Part shown: positions 1 through 7,088 of the stretch, one piece after another
Layout: the number at the start of each line of letters is the position of its first letter
Position numbering within the stretch: the stretch's first letter is position 1
Source of the DNA: a virus
Direction: 5' to 3' (one strand)
IMG/VR virus record: IMGVR_UViG_3300010299_001894
Coordinates: 1-31,463 of that record
Length of the DNA: 31,463 nt
Program-made: the position numbers and the translations under genes
The notes under the pieces: generated by a model
What the model saw: the letters and a program-made list of their open reading frames with translations, nothing else
Databases searched by the model: none
Told to the model about the DNA's origin: nothing

Positions 1-1
1 A

Positions 2-571
2 GAATATGCACAAGAGCAAGAGCAGTTTCAGAACACAATGGTAGAGAAGATTGATTCTTACCTTTCTTATGTGGCTGAAAACTGGATGAAAGAAAATGAA
101 CTCGCAATCGAAAAAGGTCTTAGAACCGAAATCACTGAGAGTTTCATTGGTGGACTACAGAATCTTTTTGCAGAGCATTACATTCAGGTTCCTGAAGAGA
201 AGTATGATGTTCTCGGCGAAATGCAAACACAGATTGATGAACTCAAGTCCAAACTAGACGAAAGCATTGCTGAGAAGATGGAAATTGTTAGCGAGAAGAC
301 TGATCTTCTTCGCAACAAGGTTCTTTCTGAAGCATCTACAGACCTGACTGTTACTGAAGCAGAAAAACTAGCCAAGTTGGTAGAGAATGTTGACTTCGAT
401 GATGAGGATCTTTTCTCTGAAAAAGTTGCTGTAATCAAGGAAAACTATTTCCCTAAAGTCAAAGCAACTGAAGAAGACAAAATGCAAGATACTGTTGACG
501 AGGCATTTATTTCTGAGTCTAGCCCAGTAAACATTTACGCTCAAGCTATTAGCAAAGCAGTTAAAAAGTAA
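2..571 (+). CDS. 22: Prohead core scaffolding protein gp22-like, 5' truncated by window
   Basis: The reading frame is open from base 2, so the gene begins upstream of the window; the ATG at 38 is internal. The visible 189 residues are acidic, charged and almost wholly helical (coiled-coil-like around the QTQIDELKSKLDE stretch), as expected of the T4 gp22 prohead core scaffold that is assembled with and then removed from inside the head. The C-terminus is short and basic (ISKAVKK). It sits directly upstream of gp23, with a T4 late box just after its stop, which is the T4 gene order. The call rests mainly on position and character, because gp22 sequences diverge fast. Confidence 0.8.
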   Translation, partial: EYAQEQEQFQNTMVEKIDSYLSYVAENWMKENELAIEKGLRTEITESFIGGLQNLFAEHYIQVPEEKYDVLGEMQTQIDELKSKLDESIAEKMEIVSEKTDLLRNKVLSEASTDLTVTEAEKLAKLVENVDFDDEDLFSEKVAVIKENYFPKVKATEEDKMQDTVDEAFISESSPVNIYAQAISKAVKK

Positions 572-576
572 TTTTT

Positions 577-584
577 TATAAATA
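577..584 (+). promoter_or_regulatory. T4-type late promoter for gp23 (TATAAATA)
   Basis: Exact match to the T4 late promoter box recognised by gp55-type sigma. Transcription should start about 6 nt downstream (near 590), giving a leader of about 34 nt that contains the AAGGAG ribosome site before the gp23 ATG at 624. Confidence 0.9.
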
Positions 585-623
585 ACAAGTAATATATACA
601 CAACCAAGTAAGGAGAAACTTAG

Positions 624-1889
624 ATGTATATTTCAGAAGAACTTCAAAACAAGTGGAGCCCGGTTCTCGAACACGAAGACCTGCCCGCTATTAAGGACTC
701 TCATCGTAGAGCCGTAACTACTGTTGTTTTGGAAAACCAAGAGAAAGCTCTTCGTGAAGAAAAAGCTGCTCTATTCGAAGCAACACACGCAAACCAAACA
801 GGTTCAAGCATCGACAACTACGATCCTATTTTGATCAGCCTAGTTAGACGTGCATTGCCTAACCTTATGGCTTATGATGTTTGTGGTGTTCAGCCAATGA
901 CTGGACCTACAGGCCTTATCTTTGCCATGAAATCACACTACAGCAGCCAGACTGGTGACGAAGCACTATTTAACGAAGCCGATACAGACTTCTCAGGTGC
1001 TGGTACACACGCTGGTAGCAACCCTGTTGATGGCGCTTACACAACAGGTAATGGTGTTTCTACTTCTACAGCAGAAGGTTTTGGTGACTCTACTACACTT
1101 AACGAGATGGCTTTCTCAATCGAGAAGACAACTGTTACAGCTAAGTCAAGAGCACTAAAAGCAGAATACACCGTTGAATTAGCTCAGGACCTTAAAGCGA
1201 TTCATGGCCTAGACGCAGAAGGCGAATTGGCTAACATCCTTTCACAGGAAATCCTAGCTGAGATCAACAGAGAAGTAATTAGAACAATCTACAAAGTAGC
1301 TAAAACCGGTTCTGCTTCTACAGCAACACCTGGTACTTTTGACCTAGACGTTGATTCCAACGGTAGATGGTCTGTAGAGCGTTTCAAGGGTCTACTTTTC
1401 AACATTGAAAGAGACGCTAACGTAATTGCACAAGACACAAGACGTGGAAAGGGTAACTTCATCATCTGCTCAGCAGACGTTGCATCAGCCCTAGCTATGT
1501 CCGGTGTACTAGATTACGCACCAGCACTTTCAACTAACTTGAGCGTAGACGACACAGGCAACACATTTGCTGGTGTCCTAAACGGTAGATACAGAGTATA
1601 CATTGATCCATATTCTGCTAACACTGGAGCTGCTAGCCAGTTCTACGTAGCAGGTTACAAAGGTTCAAGTGCTTATGACGCTGGTCTTTTCTACTGTCCA
1701 TACGTTCCTCTACAAATGGTTAGAGCGATTGATCCTAACACCTTCCAGCCAAAAATCGGCTTTAAGACACGTTACGGCATGATTGCTAACCCATTCGTAG
1801 TTAAGTCAGACGGTACTACTGATGCAGATTCATTTACTGCAGACAGAAACCAGTACTACAGAAGCGTTAAGGTTACTAACTTAATGTAA
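624..1889 (+). CDS. 23: Major capsid protein gp23
   Basis: 421-residue major head protein of T4-like phages, shorter than T4 gp23 (521 residues), as usual in marine relatives. The N-terminal segment carries a typical gp21-protease site, L50-F51-E52 followed by A53, matching the (L/I)xE rule for removal of the N-terminal peptide during head maturation. The following DNYDPILISLVRRALPNL stretch and the C-terminal RYGMIANPF region are strongly gp23-like. The ATG is set by AAGGAG 8 nt upstream. Expression is expected late, from the TATAAATA at 577, and it ends at a strong terminator at 1921. Codon choice looks more C/G-rich than in most neighbours, as often seen in the most abundant virion protein. 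Confidence 0.97.
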   Translation: MYISEELQNKWSPVLEHEDLPAIKDSHRRAVTTVVLENQEKALREEKAALFEATHANQTGSSIDNYDPILISLVRRALPNLMAYDVCGVQPMTGPTGLIFAMKSHYSSQTGDEALFNEADTDFSGAGTHAGSNPVDGAYTTGNGVSTSTAEGFGDSTTLNEMAFSIEKTTVTAKSRALKAEYTVELAQDLKAIHGLDAEGELANILSQEILAEINREVIRTIYKVAKTGSASTATPGTFDLDVDSNGRWSVERFKGLLFNIERDANVIAQDTRRGKGNFIICSADVASALAMSGVLDYAPALSTNLSVDDTGNTFAGVLNGRYRVYIDPYSANTGAASQFYVAGYKGSSAYDAGLFYCPYVPLQMVRAIDPNTFQPKIGFKTRYGMIANPFVVKSDGTTDADSFTADRNQYYRSVKVTNLM

Positions 1890-1897
1890 CAATAAGA

Positions 1898-1914
1898 TTC
1901 CATATTAAATGGAA
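1898..1914 (+). other. Hairpin in gp23 3' UTR
   Basis: Perfect inverted repeat TTCCAT / ATGGAA with a 5-nt ATTAA loop, 6 nt before the main terminator stem. It has no U-tract of its own. It may help protect the abundant gp23 transcript from 3' decay; this is inference. Confidence 0.5.
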
Positions 1915-1920
1915 CCTTTG

Positions 1921-1948
1921 GGGGGAGCATTAGCTCCCCCTTTTTTTT
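1921..1948 (+). terminator. Rho-independent terminator after gp23
   Basis: Perfect 8-bp stem GGGGGAGC / GCTCCCCC with ATTA loop, followed by eight T. It isolates the capsid transcript from the lipoprotein gene downstream. Confidence 0.95.
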
Positions 1949-1963
1949 GTGTAATATTTACAC

Positions 1964-1992
1964 TTTACATTTTTTCCTAGTGATGTTACAAT
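1964..1992 (+). promoter_or_regulatory. Host-type sigma70 promoter for lipoprotein gene
   Basis: TTTACA at 1964-1969 and TACAAT at 1987-1992 with a 17-bp spacer. It lies between the gp23 terminator and the ATG at 2053, so the lipoprotein gene forms its own transcription unit. No TATAAATA late box is present here. Confidence 0.65.
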
Positions 1993-2052
1993 AGATAGTA
2001 ATGGTGCTTCGTTTGCACCAGATTTTGAATATTGATTATCCTAGGAGATATT

Positions 2053-3012
2053 ATGAAATTAAAGTTACTATTACTTTTGCCATTGGTGTTTGTTCAAACT
2101 GCATGTGCAAGTAATCAAGCCGCACAAGATTATTACGCGGCAGTTAAGGCATCACAAGATGCACAAACAATGATTGCTGCAGCTAGATATCAAGCACTAG
2201 CGCAAATGGCACAGTCGGGTGATCCAGGTGCTGCTACAGCAGCTACTATGGCAATTGCCTTATCACAAACCCCCACCATTACACCACAGTATATTGAAAG
2301 TGGTGCTTTAAAATGGGCACAAGTTTTAACACCTGCTGTTACTACAGTTGGTATGGGTGCTCTTAGTGCGTGGACCTCAGTTAATGCTAGCAACAACTCA
2401 AAAGATGTTCAGATGGCTAGTTTCCAAACAAACGAAGCAATTCAGTTAGGACAACAATCCATGGTTGCTAATTTGGGTGGACAGTGGGCAGGCGCTGCTG
2501 CGGCAGGCGGTCAAGCATCAGCAGAAATTGCTTTAGCTGGATTTAATGCTCTAAACACTGCTGGTGGTCAAACTGCTGATGTTGCTGTTGCAGGATTTGG
2601 TGCTAACACCGATATTGCTACGGCTGGCTTCAGCGCTAACACGAATATTGCTGGCTTAGGCTTTGCAGCTGCTGATAGTATTGCTACTGCTGGAATGTCT
2701 GGCATTGTACTAACAGCCGCAAACGGTTTTACTACAGTTGACTCTGTTGCAACTACTGGCATGACTAACATGACTACTATCGCTCAGTCGGGTATGGAAG
2801 GAATGTTTAATATCAATCAAGATACCAATGCTACTATGGCTGGTATTATTGCTGATAACAATGCAACATCACTTGCTAATAATACGCTGACTAGCACAAA
2901 CTATGCACAAGTCCTTGCAGATTTGAATGCAACGATTCAACAGTTAGGTGCGGATCTAGCAGATCCAATTACATGTAGTCCAAACGCAGACGGCTTATTT
3001 GTTTGCCAATAA
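2053..3012 (+). CDS. Secreted Ala/Gly/Thr-rich repeat lipoprotein, unknown function
   Basis: 319 residues from the ATG at 2053, chosen because TAGGAGA lies just upstream; a TTG 21 nt further up would spoil the signal peptide. Residues 1-17 are a lipoprotein-type signal (KLK, then a Leu run) with a candidate lipidated Cys at 18 (QTAC, imperfect at -3). The mature part is low-complexity, rich in Ala, Gly, Thr and Asn, and its middle is built of degenerate 10-12-residue units of the type AGF-x-A-N-T-x-I-A-T. No family recognised. It stands alone between two terminators with a host-type promoter, like the conversion or superinfection-exclusion lipoprotein genes of other phages (for example T5 Llp). 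That role is inference; a virion or adhesion role is also possible. Confidence 0.8.
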   Translation: MKLKLLLLLPLVFVQTACASNQAAQDYYAAVKASQDAQTMIAAARYQALAQMAQSGDPGAATAATMAIALSQTPTITPQYIESGALKWAQVLTPAVTTVGMGALSAWTSVNASNNSKDVQMASFQTNEAIQLGQQSMVANLGGQWAGAAAAGGQASAEIALAGFNALNTAGGQTADVAVAGFGANTDIATAGFSANTNIAGLGFAAADSIATAGMSGIVLTAANGFTTVDSVATTGMTNMTTIAQSGMEGMFNINQDTNATMAGIIADNNATSLANNTLTSTNYAQVLADLNATIQQLGADLADPITCSPNADGLFVCQ

Positions 3013-3027
3013 TACTATAAATTAATT

Positions 3028-3050
3028 AAGGGCCACAAGGCCCTTTTTTT
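3028..3050 (+). terminator. Rho-independent terminator after lipoprotein gene
   Basis: Stem GGGCC / GGCCC (extendable by flanking AA:TT) with ACAA loop, followed by seven T. Confidence 0.9.
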
Positions 3051-3069
3051 ATCTTTACAAAATAACTGT

Positions 3070-3077
3070 TATAAATA
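3070..3077 (+). promoter_or_regulatory. T4-type late promoter abutting iscU (TATAAATA)
   Basis: Exact late box ending only 5 nt before the iscU ATG at 3083. With normal T4 spacing the transcript would begin at or next to the A of the start codon, giving a leaderless mRNA. No Shine-Dalgarno sequence is visible upstream of the ATG. Confidence 0.75.
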
Positions 3078-3082
3078 GTGAC

Positions 3083-3526
3083 ATGGCATACTCACAGAAA
3101 GTTTTAGACCGATTTGAGAAGGTTACAAACAACCCTCACGAACATGGTGTTGGGCGTTTTGATCCGAACGATCCTAATGTTGCAACAGGCATGACAGGTG
3201 CGCCTGCGTGTGGCGATGTTATGAAATTAGATCTCAAATTAGATCCAGAGACAGAAACTATTGTTGATGTAAAGTTTAAAACATATGGTTGTGGTAGTGC
3301 AATTGCATCTTCTTCTATGTTTGTTGAGATGTTAATAGGCAAAACTATTGAAGAAGCAAAAGAAATAAAAGATAGAGAAATAGCAGAGGCATTAGAGCTT
3401 CCTGCTATTAAGATACATTGCTCAGTTCTTGCAGAGGATAGTATTAAAAGAGCTATTCAAGACTGGGAAGAAAAAAAAGCTGGGCGCAACGAAACCTGGC
3501 TGGAAAAAATGACTAAACATGATTAA
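3083..3526 (+). CDS. iscU: IscU-type iron-sulfur cluster scaffold protein
   Basis: 147 residues aligning end to end with bacterial IscU, the scaffold on which [2Fe-2S] clusters are built from sulfur of IscS. The N-terminus (MAYSQKVLDRFEK) matches E. coli IscU. All active residues are present: C43 and D45 in GAPACGDVMK, C70 in FKTYGCGSAIASSS, and H112/C113 in IHCSVLAED. The HscA-recognition motif is LPAIK (107-111) where E. coli has LPPVK. A C-terminal tail of about 15 residues extends beyond the E. coli protein. It overlaps the iscA-like gene by 8 nt, so the two are co-translated, and sits under a late promoter. No IscS, HscA/B or ferredoxin gene is in the window, so host partners would be needed. 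Confidence 0.95.
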   Translation: MAYSQKVLDRFEKVTNNPHEHGVGRFDPNDPNVATGMTGAPACGDVMKLDLKLDPETETIVDVKFKTYGCGSAIASSSMFVEMLIGKTIEEAKEIKDREIAEALELPAIKIHCSVLAEDSIKRAIQDWEEKKAGRNETWLEKMTKHD

Positions 3527-3839
3527 CATTACCGATGAAGCGATTCAACAGATTCTCAAACTTAACGAAACCGAAAACGTTTCTTGTATACGACTCGGTG
3601 TTACTGGTGGGGGCTGTGCTGGTTTTGAATATGTGTTTAAGTCTGATGTGGCTGCTAACGATGACACCGTATTAGACTATGGCAAGTTTCAATTTTGTAT
3701 AGATAAAGAGTCTGTTCCTTTTATAGAGGGAATGACATTAGACTATGTTAAAGAAGGATTAAATTCTTTTTTTAAATATATTAATCCTAAAGAAACTGCA
3801 GCATGTGGTTGTGGAGTTAGTGTAAATTTTAAATTATAA
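3519..3839 (+). CDS. iscA: IscA/ErpA-type A-type iron-sulfur carrier
   Basis: 106 residues of the A-type carrier family (IscA, ErpA, SufA), which accept clusters from IscU and pass them to apo-proteins. The three invariant cysteines are present: C33 in GGGCAGFEY and C96/C98 in CGCGVSV near the C-terminus. The start ATG overlaps the 3' end of iscU. Which carrier subtype it is cannot be decided from the motifs. Its stop codon overlaps the next late promoter box. Confidence 0.93.
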   Translation: MINITDEAIQQILKLNETENVSCIRLGVTGGGCAGFEYVFKSDVAANDDTVLDYGKFQFCIDKESVPFIEGMTLDYVKEGLNSFFKYINPKETAACGCGVSVNFKL

Positions 3840-3842
3840 ATA
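3835..3842 (+). promoter_or_regulatory. T4-type late promoter (TATAAATA)
   Basis: Exact late box overlapping the iscA stop codon; predicted start near 3848, just ahead of the AAGGAG ribosome site for the small gene at 3862. It would drive the small basic protein and the tail-tube gene. Confidence 0.85.
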
Positions 3843-3861
3843 ACATACAAGGAGTATTATT

Positions 3862-4005
3862 ATGGCAAGACAATGGAAAGATGCTAAAGTAGTTATTCAG
3901 AAAGTGAATAAGAAAACCTCTATTGGTAGAGGTAATATTAAAATGAGTAGTATGAACAAAAGCAAAAAAGCTAGTTTTAAAAAATACAGAGGACAAGGTA
4001 GGTAA
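3862..4005 (+). CDS. Small basic protein, 47 aa, unknown function
   Basis: ATG preceded by AAGGAG (3849-3854) and a late promoter; its TAA overlaps the next ATG by one base (TAATG), which makes translation very likely. The product is strongly basic (about a third Lys/Arg) with a KKYRGQGR C-terminus, resembling a nucleic-acid-binding or internal head/tail peptide. No family recognised with confidence. Confidence 0.8.
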   Translation: MARQWKDAKVVIQKVNKKTSIGRGNIKMSSMNKSKKASFKKYRGQGR

Positions 4006-4595
4006 TGGCATTAGACCCAATACTCAATATTTCGGAAGCAACTTTTGATGGAGGTAATCCTTCAGAGTTAGATTTTTTACGGCCCAACGGGTTTAAATTT
4101 CAAGTGCATTCAATTCCGAATGTTGCGTATTTTTGTCAGTCTGCAAACATACCAGATATGACATTAGGGTTTGCTACTGTAAATACCCCTCTTGTTGACT
4201 ATTCAGAACCAGGTGAGAAATTACAATTTGGGGAACTTAATATTAGATTTCTTATTCAAGAAAATCTACAAAACTATTTAGAACTATATAATTGGATCAG
4301 GGGATTAGGCTTCCCAGAGTCCCATGATGAGTATATAAAGTTTATTGAGAAGCAACAATACAGACAACCTTCATCGGTTCAATTAAAGAGAATGCGAGCT
4401 TTACTAGAAAAAAGCGATGCAAGTTTGTTTATATTGGATTCAAATAACAATCCTACAACTAGAGTAGTGTTTCAAGATGCTTTTCCTGTGGCTTTAAGTG
4501 GTATGGACTTTGATCTTAGTACAGGTAACACTGACTATTTTCAGGCTCTAGCTACTTTTAGATACAAGCAGTTTGTTGTAGAAACACTAACATAA
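4005..4595 (+). CDS. 19: gp19-like tail tube family protein
   Basis: 196 residues. The early FLRPNGFKFQV segment followed by YFCQSANIPD matches the FARPNLFQVEI and FQCKATALP blocks of T4 gp19. Helical YLELYNWIRGLG and the C-terminal SGMDFDLSTGN block followed by an aromatic beta strand also fit the tail-tube fold. Longer than T4 gp19 (163 residues). It may be the tube subunit itself or one of the gp19-fold paralogues (tube initiator or baseplate) seen in marine T4-like phages; here it is not next to the gp18 sheath gene. Late expression is expected from the promoter at 3835. Confidence 0.75.
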   Translation: MALDPILNISEATFDGGNPSELDFLRPNGFKFQVHSIPNVAYFCQSANIPDMTLGFATVNTPLVDYSEPGEKLQFGELNIRFLIQENLQNYLELYNWIRGLGFPESHDEYIKFIEKQQYRQPSSVQLKRMRALLEKSDASLFILDSNNNPTTRVVFQDAFPVALSGMDFDLSTGNTDYFQALATFRYKQFVVETLT

Positions 4596-4612
4596 TTTAG
4601 TTAAAAAAGTAC

Positions 4613-4640
4613 TTGACATACACTGTAAAGAGTGTATAAT
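4613..4640 (+). promoter_or_regulatory. Consensus sigma70-type promoter for uvsY-uvsW
   Basis: TTGACA (4613-4618) and TATAAT (4635-4640) with a 16-bp spacer, 30 nt upstream of the uvsY ATG. This is a host-type, early-class promoter. Confidence 0.9.
4618..4637. promoter_or_regulatory. Palindrome in the uvsY promoter spacer, candidate operator
   Basis: Perfect inverted repeat ATACACT / AGTGTAT with a 6-nt centre, occupying the space between -35 and -10 and overlapping both. Placement is that of a classical repressor operator. A regulator is not identified. Confidence 0.45.
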
Positions 4641-4670
4641 AATGATTTGTCATGACTCTAGGAGTATATT

Positions 4671-5111
4671 ATGAAACTTGATGAATTACAATCTGAGTGG
4701 AAGCAAGATTGTATTATAGATGAGCTTAACTTGGGCTCGGCAGCAATCAAGACAGCAGAGTTACATTCGAAGTATTTGAATTATTTAACGACGCTAAAAC
4801 TACAGAACAGAAAATACGAATCTAACCTACTTACTCTTAGGAGGCTGAAGTGGAGATATTTTCGTGGAGAGCTTAGTAAACAAGAGCTTGACGATTTAGG
4901 TTGGGAACAGTTTTTAGGTAACCAACCTTTAAAAAACGAAATGCAAGAGTACTTGGATAGTGATCCAGATGTTATTAAATTATCTGAGAGACTTGAGTAC
5001 TCGCGGGCATGCTTGCTATTTTGTGAGACAGTTATGAAGGCACTAAATAGTAGGACATGGGATATTAAAAACGCTATCGAATGGACAAAGTTTACTAACG
5101 GTTTAATGTAG
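4671..5111 (+). CDS. uvsY: UvsY recombination mediator
   Basis: 146 residues, close to T4 UvsY (137). It begins MKLDELQSEWKQD like T4 MRLEDLQEELKKD, and ends with LLFCETVMKALNSRTWDIK, matching the T4 LLDFCSGALDAIKSRGFAIK block. UvsY helps load the UvsX recombinase on gp32-covered single-stranded DNA. ATG follows TAGGAG. Its TAG shares one base with the GTG start of uvsW, the same neighbour as in T4. Confidence 0.93.
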   Translation: MKLDELQSEWKQDCIIDELNLGSAAIKTAELHSKYLNYLTTLKLQNRKYESNLLTLRRLKWRYFRGELSKQELDDLGWEQFLGNQPLKNEMQEYLDSDPDVIKLSERLEYSRACLLFCETVMKALNSRTWDIKNAIEWTKFTNGLM

Positions 5112-6595
5112 TGATAACAGTTAAAAAGAAAAACGAAGTACATCTGCTTGTTGATACTGATCCAGGTATCGCTCAAGAACTTAGCGACTATTTTACCTTT
5201 GAGGTACCTGGTGCTAAGTTTATGCCTCTCTATAAGAGTCGTATGTGGGATGGAAAAGTTAGACTTTTTAACATTTACAATAAGACTCTTTATGTTGGGC
5301 TATTACCATACTTGAGAGAGTTTTGCAAGACTCTCGAGTATAAACTGGAAGAAAAAATAACCGATATAGGAGATCCTGTATCAATAAAATACGTTGAAAA
5401 CTTAACAAAGGAGTTAAACTTAAAGAGTAATGGAAAAGATATTGAAGTTAGAGATTATCAAACTGATGGAATCCGTGAAGCCGTTAATAGAGGTAGGGTA
5501 CTCTTACTTAGCCCCACTGCTTCTGGCAAGTCTCTCATTATATATTCCTTGGTTCGTTATCACCAACGCTTAGGCAGAAAGCAATTAATTATTGTTCCTA
5601 CAACATCACTTGTAGAACAGATGTATGGAGATTTTGCAGACTATGCTTCAGATAATGAATGGTCTGTATCAGAGAACTGTCATAGAATTTATGGCGGTAA
5701 AGAAAAATCAAATGAATTTCCAGTAACGATTAGTACTTGGCAATCTATTTACAAGTTTCCTAAATCGTGGTTCGAAAAATTTGATGTTGTGTATGGGGAC
5801 GAGGCTCACCAGTTTAAGGCAAAGTCATTAACAACCATTTTGGATAAGTGTGAGAACACACCATATAGAATTGGTACAACCGGCACGTTAGACGGAACCA
5901 AGACGCACAAGCTAGTATTAGAAGGCATCTTTGGTTCCGTTTTTAAAGTTACTACAACAAAAAAATTAATGGACACTAAACAAGTCGCTAATTTAAAAAT
6001 TATCGGGCTTGTATTAGACTACAGTGAACAAGAAAAGAAGTTAGTTAAAGACTTCACCTACCAAGAAGAAATGGATTGGTTAGTATCTAATCCAAAACGC
6101 AACGAAATTATAAAAAACGTTTCTATTACACAAGAGGGTAATACACTAGTTCTGTTTCAATATGTAGAGAAACACGGCAAAATCTTACACGAAATGATTC
6201 AAAAGAGTGTAAAAGATAACAGAAAAGTGTTTTTTGTATACGGTGGTACTGATACAGAGCAAAGAGAAGAAATTAGAGCATTGACAGAAAAGGAAAACGA
6301 TGCTATAATTATAGCTTCATATGGTACATTTTCAACTGGTATAAATATAAGGAACTTACATAATGTTGTATTCGCTTCTCCGAGTAAGTCTAGAATTAGA
6401 AATTTACAAAGTATAGGTAGAGGACTAAGAAAGGGTGATAACAAAACAACATGTAATTTATTTGATATTGGAGATGATCTGTCTTACAAGAGTAAAAAGA
6501 ACTATACGTTACAACACATGATTGAACGTATTAAAATTTATAGCGAAGAAAAATTTGACTATAAATTAGTGAGGATAGATGCCAGTGGAACTTAG
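5111..6595 (+). CDS. uvsW: UvsW DNA/RNA helicase
   Basis: 494 residues, near T4 UvsW length. GTG start overlapping the uvsY stop. Superfamily 2 motifs in order: Q-region RDYQTDGI (114-121), Walker A SPTASGKSL (134-142), DEAH (230-233), motif III GTTGTLDG (255-262), motif V FSTGINI (407-413) and motif VI QSIGRGLRKG (433-442). The first ~100 residues form the UvsW N-terminal DNA-binding region. UvsW unwinds R-loops and branched DNA, and in T4 drives the switch from origin- to recombination-dependent replication. The gene hides a consensus promoter at 6281. Confidence 0.96.
   Translation: MITVKKKNEVHLLVDTDPGIAQELSDYFTFEVPGAKFMPLYKSRMWDGKVRLFNIYNKTLYVGLLPYLREFCKTLEYKLEEKITDIGDPVSIKYVENLTKELNLKSNGKDIEVRDYQTDGIREAVNRGRVLLLSPTASGKSLIIYSLVRYHQRLGRKQLIIVPTTSLVEQMYGDFADYASDNEWSVSENCHRIYGGKEKSNEFPVTISTWQSIYKFPKSWFEKFDVVYGDEAHQFKAKSLTTILDKCENTPYRIGTTGTLDGTKTHKLVLEGIFGSVFKVTTTKKLMDTKQVANLKIIGLVLDYSEQEKKLVKDFTYQEEMDWLVSNPKRNEIIKNVSITQEGNTLVLFQYVEKHGKILHEMIQKSVKDNRKVFFVYGGTDTEQREEIRALTEKENDAIIIASYGTFSTGINIRNLHNVVFASPSKSRIRNLQSIGRGLRKGDNKTTCNLFDIGDDLSYKSKKNYTLQHMIERIKIYSEEKFDYKLVRIDASGT
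6281..6309 (+). promoter_or_regulatory. Consensus sigma70 promoter inside uvsW
   Basis: TTGACA (6281-6286), 17-bp spacer, TATAAT (6304-6309) and an extended -10 TG at 6301-6302. It points toward the gene at 6579. It lies in coding sequence, so it could be fortuitous, but the match is perfect. Confidence 0.55.
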
Positions 6596-7010
6596 AGTAA
6601 TTAAATTAATTAACAACACAACTCTTGTAGGAATATTTGAACAACAGGATGACATGGTTAAGATTACATACCCTTTTGAGATTGTTATTCAAACATTACC
6701 AAATGAACACGGTATGCCACTTGGGGAAACAAATTTAATTCGCCCTTATATGACAATGACGGATGATAGAGAAGTGAATTTTGATAGTATAAATGTTATG
6801 ACAAGTTATAGTTTATCTGAAAAGTTTTATCGCTCTTTTCAGAATATGGTTGAAAATTGTTATAACAAACCAACATATTTTTCAGGAGATTTTATTGATG
6901 AAGAGCCAGTTAGTTCTGGTAATGAGTATGATGTTGATTTAACACCTGAAGAGGAAGAGTGGTTAAAAAAGGCAATGTTAAGTAATAATGATAAAGATAC
7001 AATACATTGA
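6579..7010 (+). CDS. Conserved phage protein, possible Sm-like fold, 143 aa
   Basis: Starts 17 nt inside the uvsW end. The N-terminal half (VIKLINNTTLVGIFEQQDD, then KITYPFEIV) has the short twisted-strand pattern of an LSm/Sm-like barrel. The C-terminal half is acidic, ending with a DLTPEEEEWLKK segment. Similar small proteins follow recombination genes in marine T4-like phages, but no function is known to me. The Sm-like idea is a fold impression only. It may use both the uvsY promoter and the internal promoter at 6281. Confidence 0.8.
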   Translation: MPVELRVIKLINNTTLVGIFEQQDDMVKITYPFEIVIQTLPNEHGMPLGETNLIRPYMTMTDDREVNFDSINVMTSYSLSEKFYRSFQNMVENCYNKPTYFSGDFIDEEPVSSGNEYDVDLTPEEEEWLKKAMLSNNDKDTIH

Positions 7011-7037
7011 TCCTTTAAACGCTACATAGCGAAGTAT

Positions 7038-7058
7038 ACAACCTTTTTAAACGGTTGT
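7038..7058. repeat. Inverted repeat upstream of gene 55
   Basis: ACAACC / GGTTGT arms around a 9-nt T/A-rich centre, in the 78-nt gap before gene 55. No T-tract follows directly, so it is a weak terminator or a regulatory palindrome. A TATAAT lies at 7074-7079 but has no properly spaced -35. Confidence 0.35.
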
Positions 7059-7088
7059 CAAGCAGAAATTTTTTATAATGGAGTAAAC

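Noticed and set aside
6340-6347. TATAAATA inside uvsW
   Set aside because: It encodes conserved helicase motif V codons (G-I-N-I) and no gene start lies within 200 nt, so the late-box match is probably coincidence.
7055-7079. TTGTCA ... TATAAT before gene 55
   Set aside because: Spacer of only 13 bp; not a credible sigma70 promoter. The gene is probably read from upstream promoters.
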